In this document: in pieces, positions 48,716-60,580 of the stretch
Position numbering within the stretch: the first letter of the stretch is position 1
Layout: every line of letters begins with the position of its first letter
NCBI GenBank assembly: GCA_003508835.1
Contig: PUFA01000170.1
Span: 1,488,001-1,552,000, forward strand
Reading direction: 5' to 3'
Source: Eonycteris spelaea
Taxonomy: Eukaryota > Chordata > Mammalia > Chiroptera > Pteropodidae
DNA length: 64,000 nucleotides
Notes under the pieces: model-generated
The model's input: the letters and a program-made list of their open reading frames with translations, nothing else
The model's database searches: none
Told to the model about the DNA's origin: nothing
Translations under genes and position numbers: made by a program

Positions 48716-51700
48716 AGAACACAATAATAGTTCATGGTATTTTAACTGGACCTTAGAAGAGGGGTAGAGGTTTTCTTTATGAAGACAAAAACAAACAGAA
48801 ACAGTAAGAAACAGCAGACGTGGTAGAATCCTTGAAAAATCAAACTGATGTCACCCTTTGTAAAAGGACATTTACATTTATAAGGGTCATCTCCATTTGT
48901 AAAGGCGTCTCTTTCACTGTACCAGGCCCGCTTTCACTATTGGAGAAGGCAGGGACTAAATCTGCGTAGCCATCTTACCCTTGTCTATGGTGCTTTCCCT
49001 GGTAACCTCCCATACCTGACTCTGCACCCAAAACATTTTTTGTCTTTAGCTGAAAGTGGTACTTAAGGTGATGGCTTTCAATTTTGGAGAGTTCCTAGGT
49101 CTCTCCTATAGATATTATAGAGGTTTAATTTTTCTCCTGCTAATGTCTCGTGTTAATTTGATTATTAGTCCAGCTAGAAGAACTTAAAAAGGTATAAGGA
49201 AAATTATTTTTGTGCCCAACAATTCAATTGTCAATTTAAAACAATGTTATTTCCCTGTGCTTCCTGTTGTGAAAATGGAGTCTGAAACATTTTTATCAGG
49301 GCAGGTGGAAATGCTGACCTATTTTTCAATTTCTCTATAATTCGAGATTCACCTACCAAAGTCAATCTAATTCTTGATGTGGGAGTTTTCTAGGAAGGTA
49401 AAGTTAAATCACTAGAAAGAAGGGGAGCAGATTTTCTGAAATATTTCAGAAGGCTTGAACAAATTAAATGAGGATGAAAGAAAACTATAAAAATTTTAGT
49501 CCAACCACAAGAGTGTTTAGATGAAATTAGCACATACTGGCGATATGGAAAGTTAGTAGTGATAATAAATAATGGTAATTACAATTTATCGACAGCTTAG
49601 TGTTTTTAGACATTGACTAGTTGTTTTTACACCCATTCTTTCAGCAGTTCTATGAAAGAAATCTCTACATTGCTTATCAGACTCGTAGTGTGGACTCAAC
49701 ATTCCGAATTAGGCTGATTTAGATTTCAACTCTTTTCACAGTATGCCCCTACTCACACAATTTATTAGGAAATTCAGATCCTTGCTGGACTTGTTTACAT
49801 TGTACATCCCTCTCCCTCCAAGAAGGGAGCCATGATGTCGAGTGAAAAGAACATGAATGTTGGTGTTAGATCTAAGTTCTAACCCTAAAAGTATCTACCT
49901 GTCTGTGTATATTCCTGGTGTCAGCTTCATTTCTAAACTGAAGGTAGCATCTGCTTGTAAGGACTACATTAGATGTAATATCTCCCAGGTTCTCACAAAT
50001 GTTTGTTTCTTTTCCTTTTTCTCCACATTACATCCCCCTACTTTCCCACTCTATAGTAAAACTGTAATTCTTTTTGTCATAGGAATTTTATTGCTTTCCG
50101 TATATCTTTTGTGTTTAGCCTTAACTTTTTTGACTTTATTAATCTCTTTATACTTCTATAAACTCTTTTTCTAAAACTCTTTTTGCCTAATTTTGCCACT
50201 CTGTGTGTAAACACCTATTTCCACCTCTGACCTGTCCCTCTGATTATAGTGCAAAGCCCACCAGGTTTGCCTCAGATTTTAGTTGAAAAGCTGACCATAC
50301 AAATGTGCTGTGTCCAAAAATACATTTCTAATTCAACTTGGAATTTCAATTTTTATTTTCCATTTGTTTACTGAATGTAAATGAAGGAGTCTTCCGTTAG
50401 AAATAAATTATAAATATTTATTTAAGGGTCTAAGAGTTTGCAAACCATAAACACAACTAGGCAATACCCAGAGTGTTCTTCAGAAGAAAGGAAAGCAAAG
50501 GGTTCTTATAACAAGTGTATTCTTGAGAAGACTCAGTCCTGCATTCTTAGCCTCTGGATTGGGCTGAGATGATAATCCCTGGGATGACTGGGTGTCTGGA
50601 TAATGAAGCCAGGTGGTCTAGATACACGAACATTTGTTACGGGACAAAAAAGGGGTCCATTTGCCTATGTATACCTAAGCCAAAGAAGAGACACATGCAA
50701 GTTTTGCAGCAAAAAAAAGTAAGGCTTATTTAGAGAGTTGCAGGTTCCAGAGATACAGGTGAACCATTGCTCTCAACAACCTGGCTCCCCAGGTGTCTCG
50801 GGAGTATAGATTATATAGGGAGAAATCATTAGTCATAGAAACTAAGGGAGTTGGGATCATGGGTGCTACTGATGGGAGGATTGGAGAGGGATAAGGTAAT
50901 TGATTATTATGTCCCTTTCTGGAATCAGCCATGGCTCTTTGACCTGTGGGGTTGTTCCACCTTGGGCCTGAGGCTGAAACACATCCAAAGCCAAGATGTT
51001 ATCCTTAGTCTAAAGTTCAACCAAAACCTTTTATTCTCATGGTTATAGACCTGAGGCTCAGTTACTCTTATGTCCTAAAGCTTAATGATTGAAGGAGCAG
51101 GCACACAGAAGAGACGGGTTGAAAAAAGCAAGTGAGTCACAGTGCCATTATCTGGGCAAATCCAGCTTGAATCAGAAAACAAAAAAAAGTGCATTAAAGA
51201 AAGGAAGTTTGTGTGCAGTTACACATTCTTTCATTAGTTCTTTAAGGGGTGATCAGAGGGTAATCAAGTTTTGATGTATATTTGGGCGTTGATGCAGGAC
51301 TGGAAAGTTCAACAGTTTAAGTTCCCAGGCTCACTAAAACAAGAATAGAATTATTTCTTCATATCTCAACCTATTTGATTTTAATAATTTAGTAGCTTGA
51401 TTATAGTGACTTCATTTTACTTTTCACTCTATTCCTCTCAATAGAAGCAATATTATAAATGGTGGTTCTGTTTCTATACCTAAAGCCTAGAAGCAAAAGC
51501 ATGTTTAACTCATAAATTAATTGAAACATTCTATACTTGTAACAAAGTAAAAGAAAATAATGCCATTGCAATTCTAGTAATAAAATAAAATGAAAACAGT
51601 ATTCAGTAAGAAGTAATTATTTACTTTAAGCATTATTTGTAGAATGCAGTTGATGGAAATTTTGAAAAGAACATTCAAGTTTTTTAGGGATTGCAGTGTT

Positions 51701-51980
51701 TTTATATTACGGTTAATAAAAATTTTTTTCTTGTATAGAAGGTCACTGTGAGAATACTAATTTATTTGCCATATTAATAGGTTTTGTTTAGGCTCACAAA
51801 TGGGATAAGAAAGAATAAGACGTTTTCCATTTGTTAAATCCACCTTCTATCTCCAAAATCCTCCCTGTTGTTTAGTTTGTTTGTTTCTTCTTTAGATCTG
51901 AGAACTCTACTTTTTTACTGAAATCTCGCTACTCTTAATTTAGAACGTAACTCAAAGCTGAAACTTAAAGGTCTATATAT
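48716..51980. other. Probable FRRS1 upstream region or intron 1, no gene recognised
   Basis: Unique and decayed sequence with weak MIR-like sequence near 49570-49720. No exon, RNA gene or young transposon recognised. Open frames at 49857-50174 and 50726-51048 have no recognisable domain. Confidence 0.45.
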
Positions 51981-51984
51981 GCTA

Positions 51985-52202
51985 TAAAGCAGGGGTCCCC
52001 AGTCCCCAGGCCGCAGACCTGTACTGGGAGTGGCCTGTTAGGAACCAGGCAATACTGGAGGTGAGTAGCTGGAGCTTCATCTGTGTTAGCAGCCGCTCCC
52101 CAGCGCTAGCATCACCGCCTCAGCCCCACCTCAGATCATCAGGCATTAGATTCTCATAGGGGCACCGGTCCCTGGTGCCAAAAGGGTTGAGGGCTGCTGC
52201 TC
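51985..52202 (+). mobile_element. hAT-type MITE
   Basis: Begins CAGGGGTCCCCAGTCCCC and ends AAAGGGTTGAGGGCTGCTG, giving related inverted termini. Inside are GGCCTGTTAGGAACCAGGC and CACCGGTCCCTGGTGCC. Flanking octamers CTATAAAG and CTCTAAGT resemble an 8-bp hAT target duplication. G+C-rich relative to its surroundings. Confidence 0.7.
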
Positions 52203-53795
52203 TAAGTTAGTATTTTTTTAAACTGCAGATTAAGATCTTTTGGTAAGTTGTGAAATGACAATTCAGTAGGATGTAACCAGCATTAAAAAAAAAAGGAAAT
52301 AATAGAAAATACATGAGTTTATCAAGTATGTAGGGGTAAATAATATTTCTTGAAGTGTTTTTTGGGTCATAATGTAGAATTATTTCTTACTTTGGGTGTA
52401 ATAAAAAAAATTAAATAAACCCACTACATATAGCAAAAGAGATCCTTTTCCGAATTATTTAGATATTTTATAGTGAACACTTTTGGTTAGGTCTTTGCTT
52501 TTTCTGTGGCTCATTCTTCATATTAAGGAAATCTTATTACCTCACACCTATTCATCAATTAAGACTCAGTATGTGCTTTACACTCACATCGTGGGTGATG
52601 TGGAGTGGGTGTTACTGGGCAGAGTTCCCACAATTTTTTGTTGTATGTAAACTTTAGAACTTCTTTGATGCCTTAATTTAAAATAACTGACTAGCAGTAA
52701 GAGCTACAGCTTTAATGCAATATAACTAGATTCGATTAGTTATTTGCTAGCTTACTCATCTGACATGGTTTTAAAAGCTGTGCTTTCCCTCTTTTTTTAT
52801 TTTTCTCACCTGTTCTTAGAGTTCCACAATAAAAAAGACATTTAATGGCAAGTTTATTTAAAAATTCCTTAACACATCCTGCTTTTTCTTACATCTAAAT
52901 ATTTTTCAGTTAGATTATTCTCATTTTATTTGAGTTTTACTTTATAGTAATGAATATACTGTCTTGAGTATCACTTGCCTCTGTGGTCTATAATCACAAC
53001 AATACTTACATATTCATCCAAGTACAAGGATTTTTTATTTAAACAATAAAGAATACATTTGTTTTGAAGTCTTATCTTTGTGTGAGATGTATATAGAACA
53101 TGGTATAAGCAGTCATTATACATTTTTACTAAGTGCCTGTTTTTTAGGCAAGAAATAAAACTCTAAATTTTGTCATATGTGGGACTATTTCATTTAGAGA
53201 ATCAGGATAACCTCTCTTAATTTTTTGAACCAGTCCATCTATATTTGCCCTGGGATGACAAAATGCAAATTACAATATCCTTTGTTCTATTCTCTATATT
53301 CGTACCCAGGGTCAAATGTGAATATAGAAACTTGTAAAAGTCATAGGAAATCAGTGAGAGTTTTTTTTTCCCAGAGTTTTTTCATTCCCAGAAGAATGAC
53401 CTTGTAACTCATAGCTCATTATCCATGTTCTATAATTTTAGTTTAAATGTTTCCATGAATAACTCCTTATTCCCTTTCATAACTATGCAAACCATTGGCA
53501 TAAGTTGGCTAATGAATTAATGTATTAGTTTGGAATAAGGTTGTTCCTGAAATCATCAACTGCAAAATCATCATTAGTCATTGTAATGAAAATAGAACTT
53601 CACCTTGGATAGTCAGCATCCGACCAAGAACAAAGAAATCGCTATTGTTTACCTCCCTTTCTGACCTTGTTTGTTATGTGTGTCTAGTGAATGACAGGTG
53701 GTGAAGTCTTAGTCACTTCCCTTTCCCTCTTATATTTTGTTCTCTAATAATTTCCAATATGCCTTTCACTTTGCTTTCCTAATATCACAGTGTTA
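52203..53795. other. Probable FRRS1 intron 1, no gene recognised
   Basis: A/T-rich sequence. No exon, RNA gene or classifiable transposon recognised. Confidence 0.5.
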
Positions 53796-53799
53796 GGGT

Positions 53800-53960
53800 G
53801 GAAGGTGGCCCTGCTCTATTTTGCAAATGAAGAAACAGAGACAGAGATTAAGTGACTTGGTGTTAATCAGCTCCTTAGTGCACAGCAAGGACTAGACATC
53901 AAGTCTTGTTCCCACTCTTACCTGACAGGAAGTCAGTGCCAAATAAATATTTGTTAAACT
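53800..53960 (-). repeat. MIR SINE fragment
   Basis: AAATGAAGAAACAGAGACAG, GATTAAGTGACTTGGTGTTA and CAAGGACTAGACATCAAG follow the minus-strand MIR core. Confidence 0.55.
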
Positions 53961-55165
53961 GAACTAACTCGTCATACTATATCATCTTTAACTGAGTGGC
54001 ACATTACTGCATTTAATCTTCATAATAACTTGGTCACTGTCACATGGTTAAAACTATGACTTTGATGTTCTCTAGTAAATCTTGCCTGGTCCTAAAAGCA
54101 GGTCTACAAAAGGACTGGGAAGCTATGTTAGAAAATCCTCCTATGGCTTCACTCTTTAGCAGTTATTTCTTTAAGAACTATTTCCTATAGTAATTAACCA
54201 TTTTCAAAATTATGCTTTTTCTCAGAGTCTATGTGCTTCTCTTATGCTATATATATATATATATATTTGAAAGTGCTTGTCTTTTTCATTGGTTCCTCTT
54301 GCTCATCCTTAGATGGGAAAAATTCTACCTGGCTTTGATGTTTGTTAAAAAAAAAAAAGAGAGATACAGTACCATTGGACCCTGTGCTGTCAACTCGGTG
54401 TAGCTCCTGGTGTGAGGTGTTGGTTAAAGTGTGTGCCCTCGGCACAATTTCTGGAGTCATGCAGGAATTCCTGTAGTTTAGCTCTGTGACAATGTCGGGG
54501 TTTGTTTGTAATTTACATGACATAAGAGGAAATTTATTTTAGTGATTATTAGGGTGCTTTTATCTTGTCTATCACCAGATCTATCAGACAGGAAACTCCA
54601 TTTCTGTGGAGAATGAGCTGCTTGCTTCTTGGGCCTTTCATATCAGCAGCCTGTCCACAGTGCTTGTTTTATTTACTGCTGTGTAGCACATCCTTGCCCA
54701 TTTACCTCTAGCCTTATTTTATACTAATTTGCAGGTTTTGAGCATATGCATGAAATGAAGTGGTTTTGTGGGCTAGAAGAGGGTGAGACTGACATAAAGT
54801 AGCTGGTTTCCCATTAGGCAGATGGTAAGAGGCAGATAAGCTGGATGAGAGGAAGAAAATTGCTTGGGCTGACAATCGTGCTTTCTTAATTCAGAAGTGT
54901 CTGGGCTATAGGTAATAGAAATGTTATCTCTTGCAATTGGTTGTCTGTTAACCTCGGTTTCAGGGGTGTTGCAAATTAGTTTATCCACATTGTCATCCAG
55001 ATTAATTTAATGGGAAGTTAGGAGAAGTCATATCAGAGACTTATTCAGGTGATGTTATTTAAATCCAGTAAAAACATCTCTTATTTGTTCTTTAAGCTTT
55101 CTAGGATGAAGTGGAATACAATCTTTTGTTTTTATTGGACTAGCTTATTATTTCCTAATCATACT
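53961..55165. other. Probable FRRS1 intron 1, no gene recognised
   Basis: Unclassified sequence with a short (TA)n near 54247-54267. Open frames at 54212-54523 and 54773-54988 have no coding features. Confidence 0.5.
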
Positions 55166-55169
55166 AATG

Positions 55170-55350
55170 AAAGCTAATATTTATTATCTTGTCAGACTTT
55201 CAGCTGGATCTTCATTTTATTAAAACAACTTTGAAAGGAGGTCTTAGTTTCCTCATTTTTAAAGTAAAGATGCGGGGGCTTAAGTAGATTTCCTTAAAGT
55301 CTCACAATTGCTAATTGGTAGAGCTGAGATTCAAATCCAGGCCAAACCTC
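55170..55350 (-). repeat. MIR SINE
   Basis: GAGGTCTTAGTTTCCTCATT, GGTAGAGCTGAGATTCAAAT and CCAGG follow minus-strand MIR order. It lies just upstream of the FRRS1 start exon. Confidence 0.55.
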
Positions 55351-55514
55351 ACATATCACATTCTTTTTTATTACGTATTTTTGATAATATAGTTAGCTGA
55401 TAATTTGAAAGCAAGTGGTTTTCTAGTATAATTGTCTTGTGGTATGAAAACTTTTATGTTTTTTTTTTTTTAAATAAAATCTAAAAATAATGTGCTTTGA
55501 ATCTTCTTTTTGAG

Positions 55515-55709
55515 ATGGCAGTTTCTGGATTTCCTCTTGGTGCCTTCATACTTCTGTCACACATTAGTTCTGTGGCTAACTATCCCGATGGAAGAGTAAC
55601 AGCATCTTGCAACGGAATGATTCCTGAACATGGTCACACTCCATTCCTGATCCGATTCACAACATCAGATGACATCACCCGACATTCACCCCAGGAGATC
55701 AGATCAAAG
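55515..55709 (+). CDS. FRRS1: FRRS1 first coding exon, frameshifted
   Basis: N-terminal exon of ferric-chelate reductase 1, a membrane haem protein with reeler, DOMON and cytochrome b561 domains. ATG at 55515 is followed by a hydrophobic signal peptide (MAVSGFPLGAFILLSHISS, then VANYPDG) and CNGMIPEHGHTP, the expected start of the reeler domain. A further ATG lies in frame at 55497. Splice donor is AAAG|GTACTG at 55709/55710. Length is 195 nt; the next exon needs 196. After codon 43 the reading frame loses family similarity. In the frame that fits exon 2 the 3' part reads (P)IHNI, then a TGA at 55670-55672, then TFTPGDQIK, which does match the family. So one base was lost in about 55644-55651, and a nonsense codon follows. 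Confidence 0.93.
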
Positions 55710-56584
55710 GTACTGTGCTGGAGTGAACTGCTTACGTTTTGAATTTTATTCTTTTACTGTAAATTGATTTTTAAATTATTATTAGAGTTATATAATTTCA
55801 GTTAAAAATCTTCATCTATTTTGGTAAGATGCCATCATATTATATTTCCCATTTTTGTGTTTACTACAAATGACTACATTACTTAAGTAGCATATCTATC
55901 CCCATGCAGAACAGGATTTAAAATGTTTTTTTTTTAAATCATTGTTTAGTATATCTTCATTAATAACACTATTAACTCAATAGAAAAGGAAAATAAAGTT
56001 TATTTTATCTGGTTTAAGATTTAATAAAACCTTATCTTTCTCAATATAGTATAATCTCTTATGTTTTCCTGACAAAATGCAGGCTGACAAAGATGTATTT
56101 ATAGTAGCATTTTACAAATTCTATTTTATGCAATTCCAGAAATGCAAACTATTAATAGGTTCTCTAACAAAAAAAGAATATGAAAAACAGACTCTGTATG
56201 TTATATATAATAGACCTTTCAGAGTTTTATACTGCACAGTACGATGTTAAAGGTCCTGAGGGATTTGCAGTAAAGAAACAAGTAATTACTTCTTATCCAT
56301 CATTTTCCAAACTAATTTGGCCCAATGGACCACCCCCTGATCATTGCCTAACTACCCTTCCCCGCCCACCCCGTACCCCTGGTGGAATGGCTATCACCAT
56401 CCCGTGGAGCAGATGTCCTATGAACACAGTTTAGAGCCATGTCTGTGGGATGATTTCTACTGTTTTCTCTCCTGGGGAAGTTTTGTATATGAGCACCTGA
56501 TTCTAACTCTGTGCCTCCTCTAAAGTTTCCTTTTGGCATGTTGCTAAATCTCTTAACGTATCTTTTTGTCTGTTTGTTTCTTAG
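55710..56584 (+). other. FRRS1: FRRS1 intron between coding exons 1 and 2
   Basis: 875 bp, GT-AG. A/T-rich, with a decayed MER-like stretch near 56290-56440 (CATTTTCCAAACTAATTTGG, CCATCCCGTGGAGCAGATGT). The open frame at 56180-56434 crosses it and is not an exon. Confidence 0.7.
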
Positions 56585-56721
56585 TTACTTTGTCAGGGCC
56601 AGAATTTAAAGGCTTTCTCTTAGAAGCACGTAATGCTGATGCTCTGAGTGGCCCTCCTATTGGCTTCTTCAAATTGATTGACAGTCAAGTGTCACAGCTT
56701 CTGACCTGTGATGATATACAG
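56585..56721 (+). CDS. FRRS1: FRRS1 second coding exon (reeler domain)
   Basis: 137 nt between TTCTTAG at 56578-56584 and CAG|GTTTGT at 56721/56722. Entering in phase 1 it encodes TLSGPEFKGFLLEARNADA, then LSGPPIGFF and QLLTCDDIQ. This is the reeler-domain core and closely follows the mammalian protein, with the expected 45 codons. Exon itself intact. Reached in the frame of the 55515 ATG it would instead hit a TAG at 56621-56623 after 12 wrong codons, giving a protein of about 77 residues. Confidence 0.95.
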
Positions 56722-57800
56722 GTTTGTGTTTAGTTTGAAACTGATTTCTGTCAGTTTCCATGGGTCTTCATTACAGGGTGGTGTTTGCAAGATAAACAAC
56801 AATATTACCTATGTACTTCAGACATCTGAATAGATTCACAATGATCCAATAAATTATATATTTTTATATATCAGCATCTTAAGAAAGGTAGGATAAGAGC
56901 TTGAGGAGTTTTTCTCTTTTGATATTTTATATAATATTGATGCATATTGATTTTGAAGGGTGTAAATATTGAAAATAGAGTTCTAGAGTGCGACAGAAAT
57001 CTAATTTTTTCATTCATTCATTCATTCATTCATTCCATAAACATTTGCTATATGAAGAACTATCCTGTGTACAAGGGATATGGTAATGAACAAGACCTAT
57101 TCTGTTTCTCGAAGTGATTATACCCTTACACATAAATAACATATGTGGACATTTGATATGTGGCACACAGGTAGAACATATGGATATAGGACAGACACAT
57201 GAGCAGAACAGTCTGATGGCTTAGATTAGAAGCATGCACAGGATGGGTGGAAAGCATAGTGGGGCTGCCGCATACAGGCTGGAGGGAATTGAGAGAGAGC
57301 TCCTTGGAGGAGATGATCCCAAAGCTAAGCCATAAAGAATGAGTAGAAATTCGCCAAGTGAATGAAAGTGGGAAATAAGATTGTTTAAGAGAAAGGAATG
57401 ACTAATGTACAATGCTGCATATTTGGAGGCAGGAATTTCTTTCTTTTGATGAATCTTCTGCATGCTATTTACTTCTATTAATGGAAAGAACATAAATTTA
57501 TTGTATAAGTGAAATGATGAGCAGGTCTATGTAGCATTAAAATATCCAGTATTCATAACTCTCTTGAGTTCTTCAGTTTCTGCTGACTCTAATTTAAATT
57601 AATTCATAGAGTCAGCTGTAATCTGGTATCAACTAGTCAACATACATTTATTGAGTATGTGAGTCCCTGTTCTAAAGAAAATAATCTTTACCAGAATGCC
57701 AAGGTCATGCAATAATAAATTACTTTGCAAAATGATAGTAGTTCCAGCCATGTTGAGCTATTAAGTGACTGAATAATAGTTCTTTCCCATTTTATTTCAG
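56722..57800 (+). other. FRRS1: FRRS1 intron 2 with an old repeat
   Basis: Contains (ATTC)n at about 57010-57037 followed by the unnamed interspersed repeat (to about 57400): CCATAAACATTTGCTATATG, GATATGGTAATGAACAAGAC and TTGGAGGAGATGATCCCA. No additional exon seen. Confidence 0.6.
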
Positions 57801-57894
57801 GGATCAGCTGTGAGTCACACAAATCCACAAAAAAAACAGAAATTAAAGTGTACTGGAAAGCTCCAAACCATGCCCCAAATCACATACGGTTTCT
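57801..57894 (+). CDS. FRRS1: FRRS1 third coding exon, frameshifted
   Basis: Flanked by TTTATTTCAG at 57791-57800 and GTGAGT at 57895. It starts GSAVSH in phase 0 and ends with sequence that reads TEIKVYWKAPNHAPNHIRF only in another frame. Length is 94 nt where 95 is required to join the next exon. The missing base lies in or next to the A8 run at 57829-57836. Without correction, translation runs into TGA in the next exon. Because the loss is at a homopolymer, a sequencing error is possible for this lesion alone. Confidence 0.93.
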
Positions 57895-57963
57895 GTGAGT
57901 AGAAAGAAGAGTTAACAGTGTTGTAACTTATAATTAAAACAGTAATGGTCTATATAATTTTTT

Positions 57964-60440
57964 TGTCTTTATTGAAATATAATAGACAATTAGTTGCTTG
58001 TATTTACATTGTACAGTTCAATGAGTTTTTTTCAATTATATTGAGATACAATAATATACCAGTTTAAGTTGTATAGCATAGTGATCAGAGATCCACATAA
58101 CTCGCAAAGTGATCAACCCACTAAATCTCTAATACTCCTCTTCCCCTTACATATTTATTAAAACATTATTAACCATCTTCCCCATGCTACACTCTACATT
58201 TTTATATCTATTCTGCAACTATCCATTTGTACATCTTAATCCCTTTGACTTTTTTTTGTCCCACCTACCCCCACTCCCATATAGTATCCCTTTAAATATT
58301 CTCTGTAACTATGAGTTTATTTCTGCTTTTGTTGTTGTTGTTGATTTTGTTCTTTAGATTCCACATGTACATGAAATCCTGCGATATTTGTCTTTCTCTA
58401 TCCATCCCATTTCATTCAGCGCAATACCTTCTAGGTCCATCAAGGCAATATCTTTTTCCATCCCCTTCCTTTTAGTCTATGTGTGTCTTTTATCTGAAGT
58501 GAGTCTCTTGTAGGCAGCATATGTAGGGGTCTTGTTTCTTATCCATTCAACCACTCTATCTTTTGGTTGGAGCACTTAATTCTTTTCCATTTGAGGTAAT
58601 TGTTGATAGGAATGCAGTTATTACCATTCTTTATTCCTGTTTTTGATTCATGTTTTTTCTTCTTAAAGAAGTCCCTCCAACATTTCCTAGCTTGGTGATG
58701 ATAAATTCCTTTAGCTTATTTTTTCTCTGAGAAGCTCTCTTTTCACTTAAATTATAGCTTTGCTGGATAAAGTATTCTTGGTTGTAGATCCTTGGTTTTC
58801 ATTATGTCAAATATTTTCATTATGTCAAATATTTCCTGTCCTGCACAGTTTCTTTTGAGAAATCAGCTGCCAGTCTTATGGGTGCTCCCTTGTAGGTAAC
58901 TAACTGCTTTTTTCTTGCTGCTTTAAAGATTCTCTTTGTATTTAACCCTTGGCATTTTAATTATGATGTGTCTTGGTGTAGGCCTCTTTGGGTTCCTGGT
59001 TTTAGGGATTCTCTGAGCTTTCCAGGGTTGTTAGTCTATTTTCTTCACTGGGTTAGGAAAGTTTTCCAACATTATTTCTTCAAATATCTTGTTTTTCTTC
59101 AGGTACCCAATGACATGGATATTTTTACCTTTAATAGTGTCCCATAGGCTCCTTAAAGTATTATAGTCTTGGCTTCTTCTTTCTTGCCTTTCTGATTGGG
59201 TGTCCTTGGCTTCCCCATCCTCTATATTGGCGGTTCAATCCTCTTCTTCATCTACTGTGTTCATTCCCTCTAATATACTCTTTATTTCAGATAATGTGGT
59301 CTTCATTTCTGACTGGTTCTCTTTTATAATTTCCATTTCCATTTTTATGTTTTTTATCTCATTGTTAAAGTTCTCACTGAGTTTATCTACACTTCCCCTA
59401 AATTCACTGAGCATCTTTATAACCAGTGTTTTGAACTCTGCATCTGTTAGATTGCTTGACTCCATTATTTCTGGATCTCTGTTCTGTTCTCTCATATGGT
59501 TTCTGCTTCTTTGTCTTTCCATTTTGGCTGCCTTTCCATGTGTGTTTCTATGTACTAAGCAAAGCTCATAAGTCTCCAGTCTTATTAGTGTGGATTTGTG
59601 TGGTAAGTGTCCAGTGGCACAGACCTGAGAGGGGTTCAGCTGCAGGCCAAACTTAGCCCAAGTCTGTGCCCCTCCGGGGCCACCTGTTGAGATTCAGCAA
59701 GCAATCCACAAGTGCTGTGCTTAAAGTTGCCTCAAAAAGCCACACTAGAAACTGAGGCCAGCTGCCTCCAGAGTGAGTCTAGGCGCTGCTCAGGAAGTGA
59801 CACCTGACTAAGAGAGGACACACCTGGATGTGGCTTGGGTGGGGCCCCGAGTTAAGGTAGGTGGAGTTTCAAGGAATCCTCTGGGTGGAGCGACCTCTGT
59901 TATCCAGTTTGGTGATGTCACAGCTATGGCGGCGCTGTGTCCGCACACTGGGAGCGGGGAGGGCTCACAGAGGAACAGTGGATACCACCAGCACTCGGTA
60001 CAGAGTGTGCCTTGCCTTGGCCCTCACTCTGACAACGCAGTGTCCCCTGTACGTCCCTGGTGCCCCTGAGCAGCCAACCCAGTACTGGTGCTCAGAACGA
60101 GTAGGTCCGTCGCTGTAGGTCGGTGGCAGATGCGGCCCCTTTAAGAGGCGTCTGCCGCCACCGCCACCTCCGTCTCACCACCTGGACCCGGCAGCTCCAC
60201 GTCCTCGCCCTGTCCCAACTTTTGCCTTCACGGGGTGCTTTCTTGGATTTCTCCCTAGTTGTATGGTTTGTCCATCTAGATCCCAGGTGATTTTTCCTTG
60301 CTGTTTGCTCCTTATTTCTGTCATAACTTTGATCTGGTCGCCGGAGGGATGAACAGAGCCTCTATCATCTACGCAATATTTTTTCCCACCCTGTGTAAGT
60401 AGTTTTTTATACCCATTGGACATTCGCCCATATAGGAGAA
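57964..60440 (-). mobile_element. Internally deleted L1 (half-L1-like), minus strand
   Basis: Lies in FRRS1 intron 3, opposite to the gene. From its 5' end: 5' UTR from about 60440 (with an 82-codon sense frame at 60423-60175) to about 59540; ORF1 from 59522; ORF2 start region near 58620; a junction near 58447; the last ORF2 codons; and 3' UTR to the polyT at about 57957-57963 (AAAGACAATAA-type end). About 3 kb of ORF2 is missing. The junction (GGATGGAAAAAGATATTGCC, then TTGATGGACCTAGAAGGT) is the same as in the element at 18056-20266. Target duplication not found. Confidence 0.85.
59235..59522 (-). pseudogene. L1 ORF1 N-terminal fragment
   Basis: 95 codons starting MERQRSRNHMREQNRDPEIM, then the block SNLTDAEFKTLVIKML and a heptad-like coiled-coil segment. 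This is the conserved N-terminal and coiled-coil part of L1 ORF1p, the RNA-binding protein. The frame stops at 59235, well short of the RRM and C-terminal domains, so it is broken. It is the best-preserved L1 ORF1 in the window. Confidence 0.8.
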
Positions 60441-60504
60441 GTTTGGGTTAGTACTACCCCCGAGTGATGTAAGCAGTTGTTTTGCTTGCTTTGTGTTTTT
60501 TCCC

Positions 60505-60580
60505 CCAGTCTATCCTCAGCACCTAGCACAACACCTGGCACCTAATAGGTACTGAACAGGCATTTGTTGAGTGAATGAAG
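60505..60580 (+). repeat. LINE-2 3' end
   Basis: TCCTCAGCACCTAGCACAAC, CCTGGCACCTAATAGGTACT and CATTTGTTGAGTGAATGAAG are the L2 3' terminal consensus. Confidence 0.85.

Noticed and set aside
12550..55515. Bidirectional promoter shared by AGL and FRRS1
   Set aside because: The genes are head to head, but over 42 kb separates the island from the FRRS1 start codon, and no plus-strand exon could be tied to the island.
57010..57037. (ATTC)n run as a functional element
   Set aside because: Simple repeat at the start of an old interspersed repeat. Nothing suggests a role.
59200..59571. 123-codon Ser/Phe-rich plus-strand frame
   Set aside because: Exact antisense of the L1 ORF1 coiled-coil segment.
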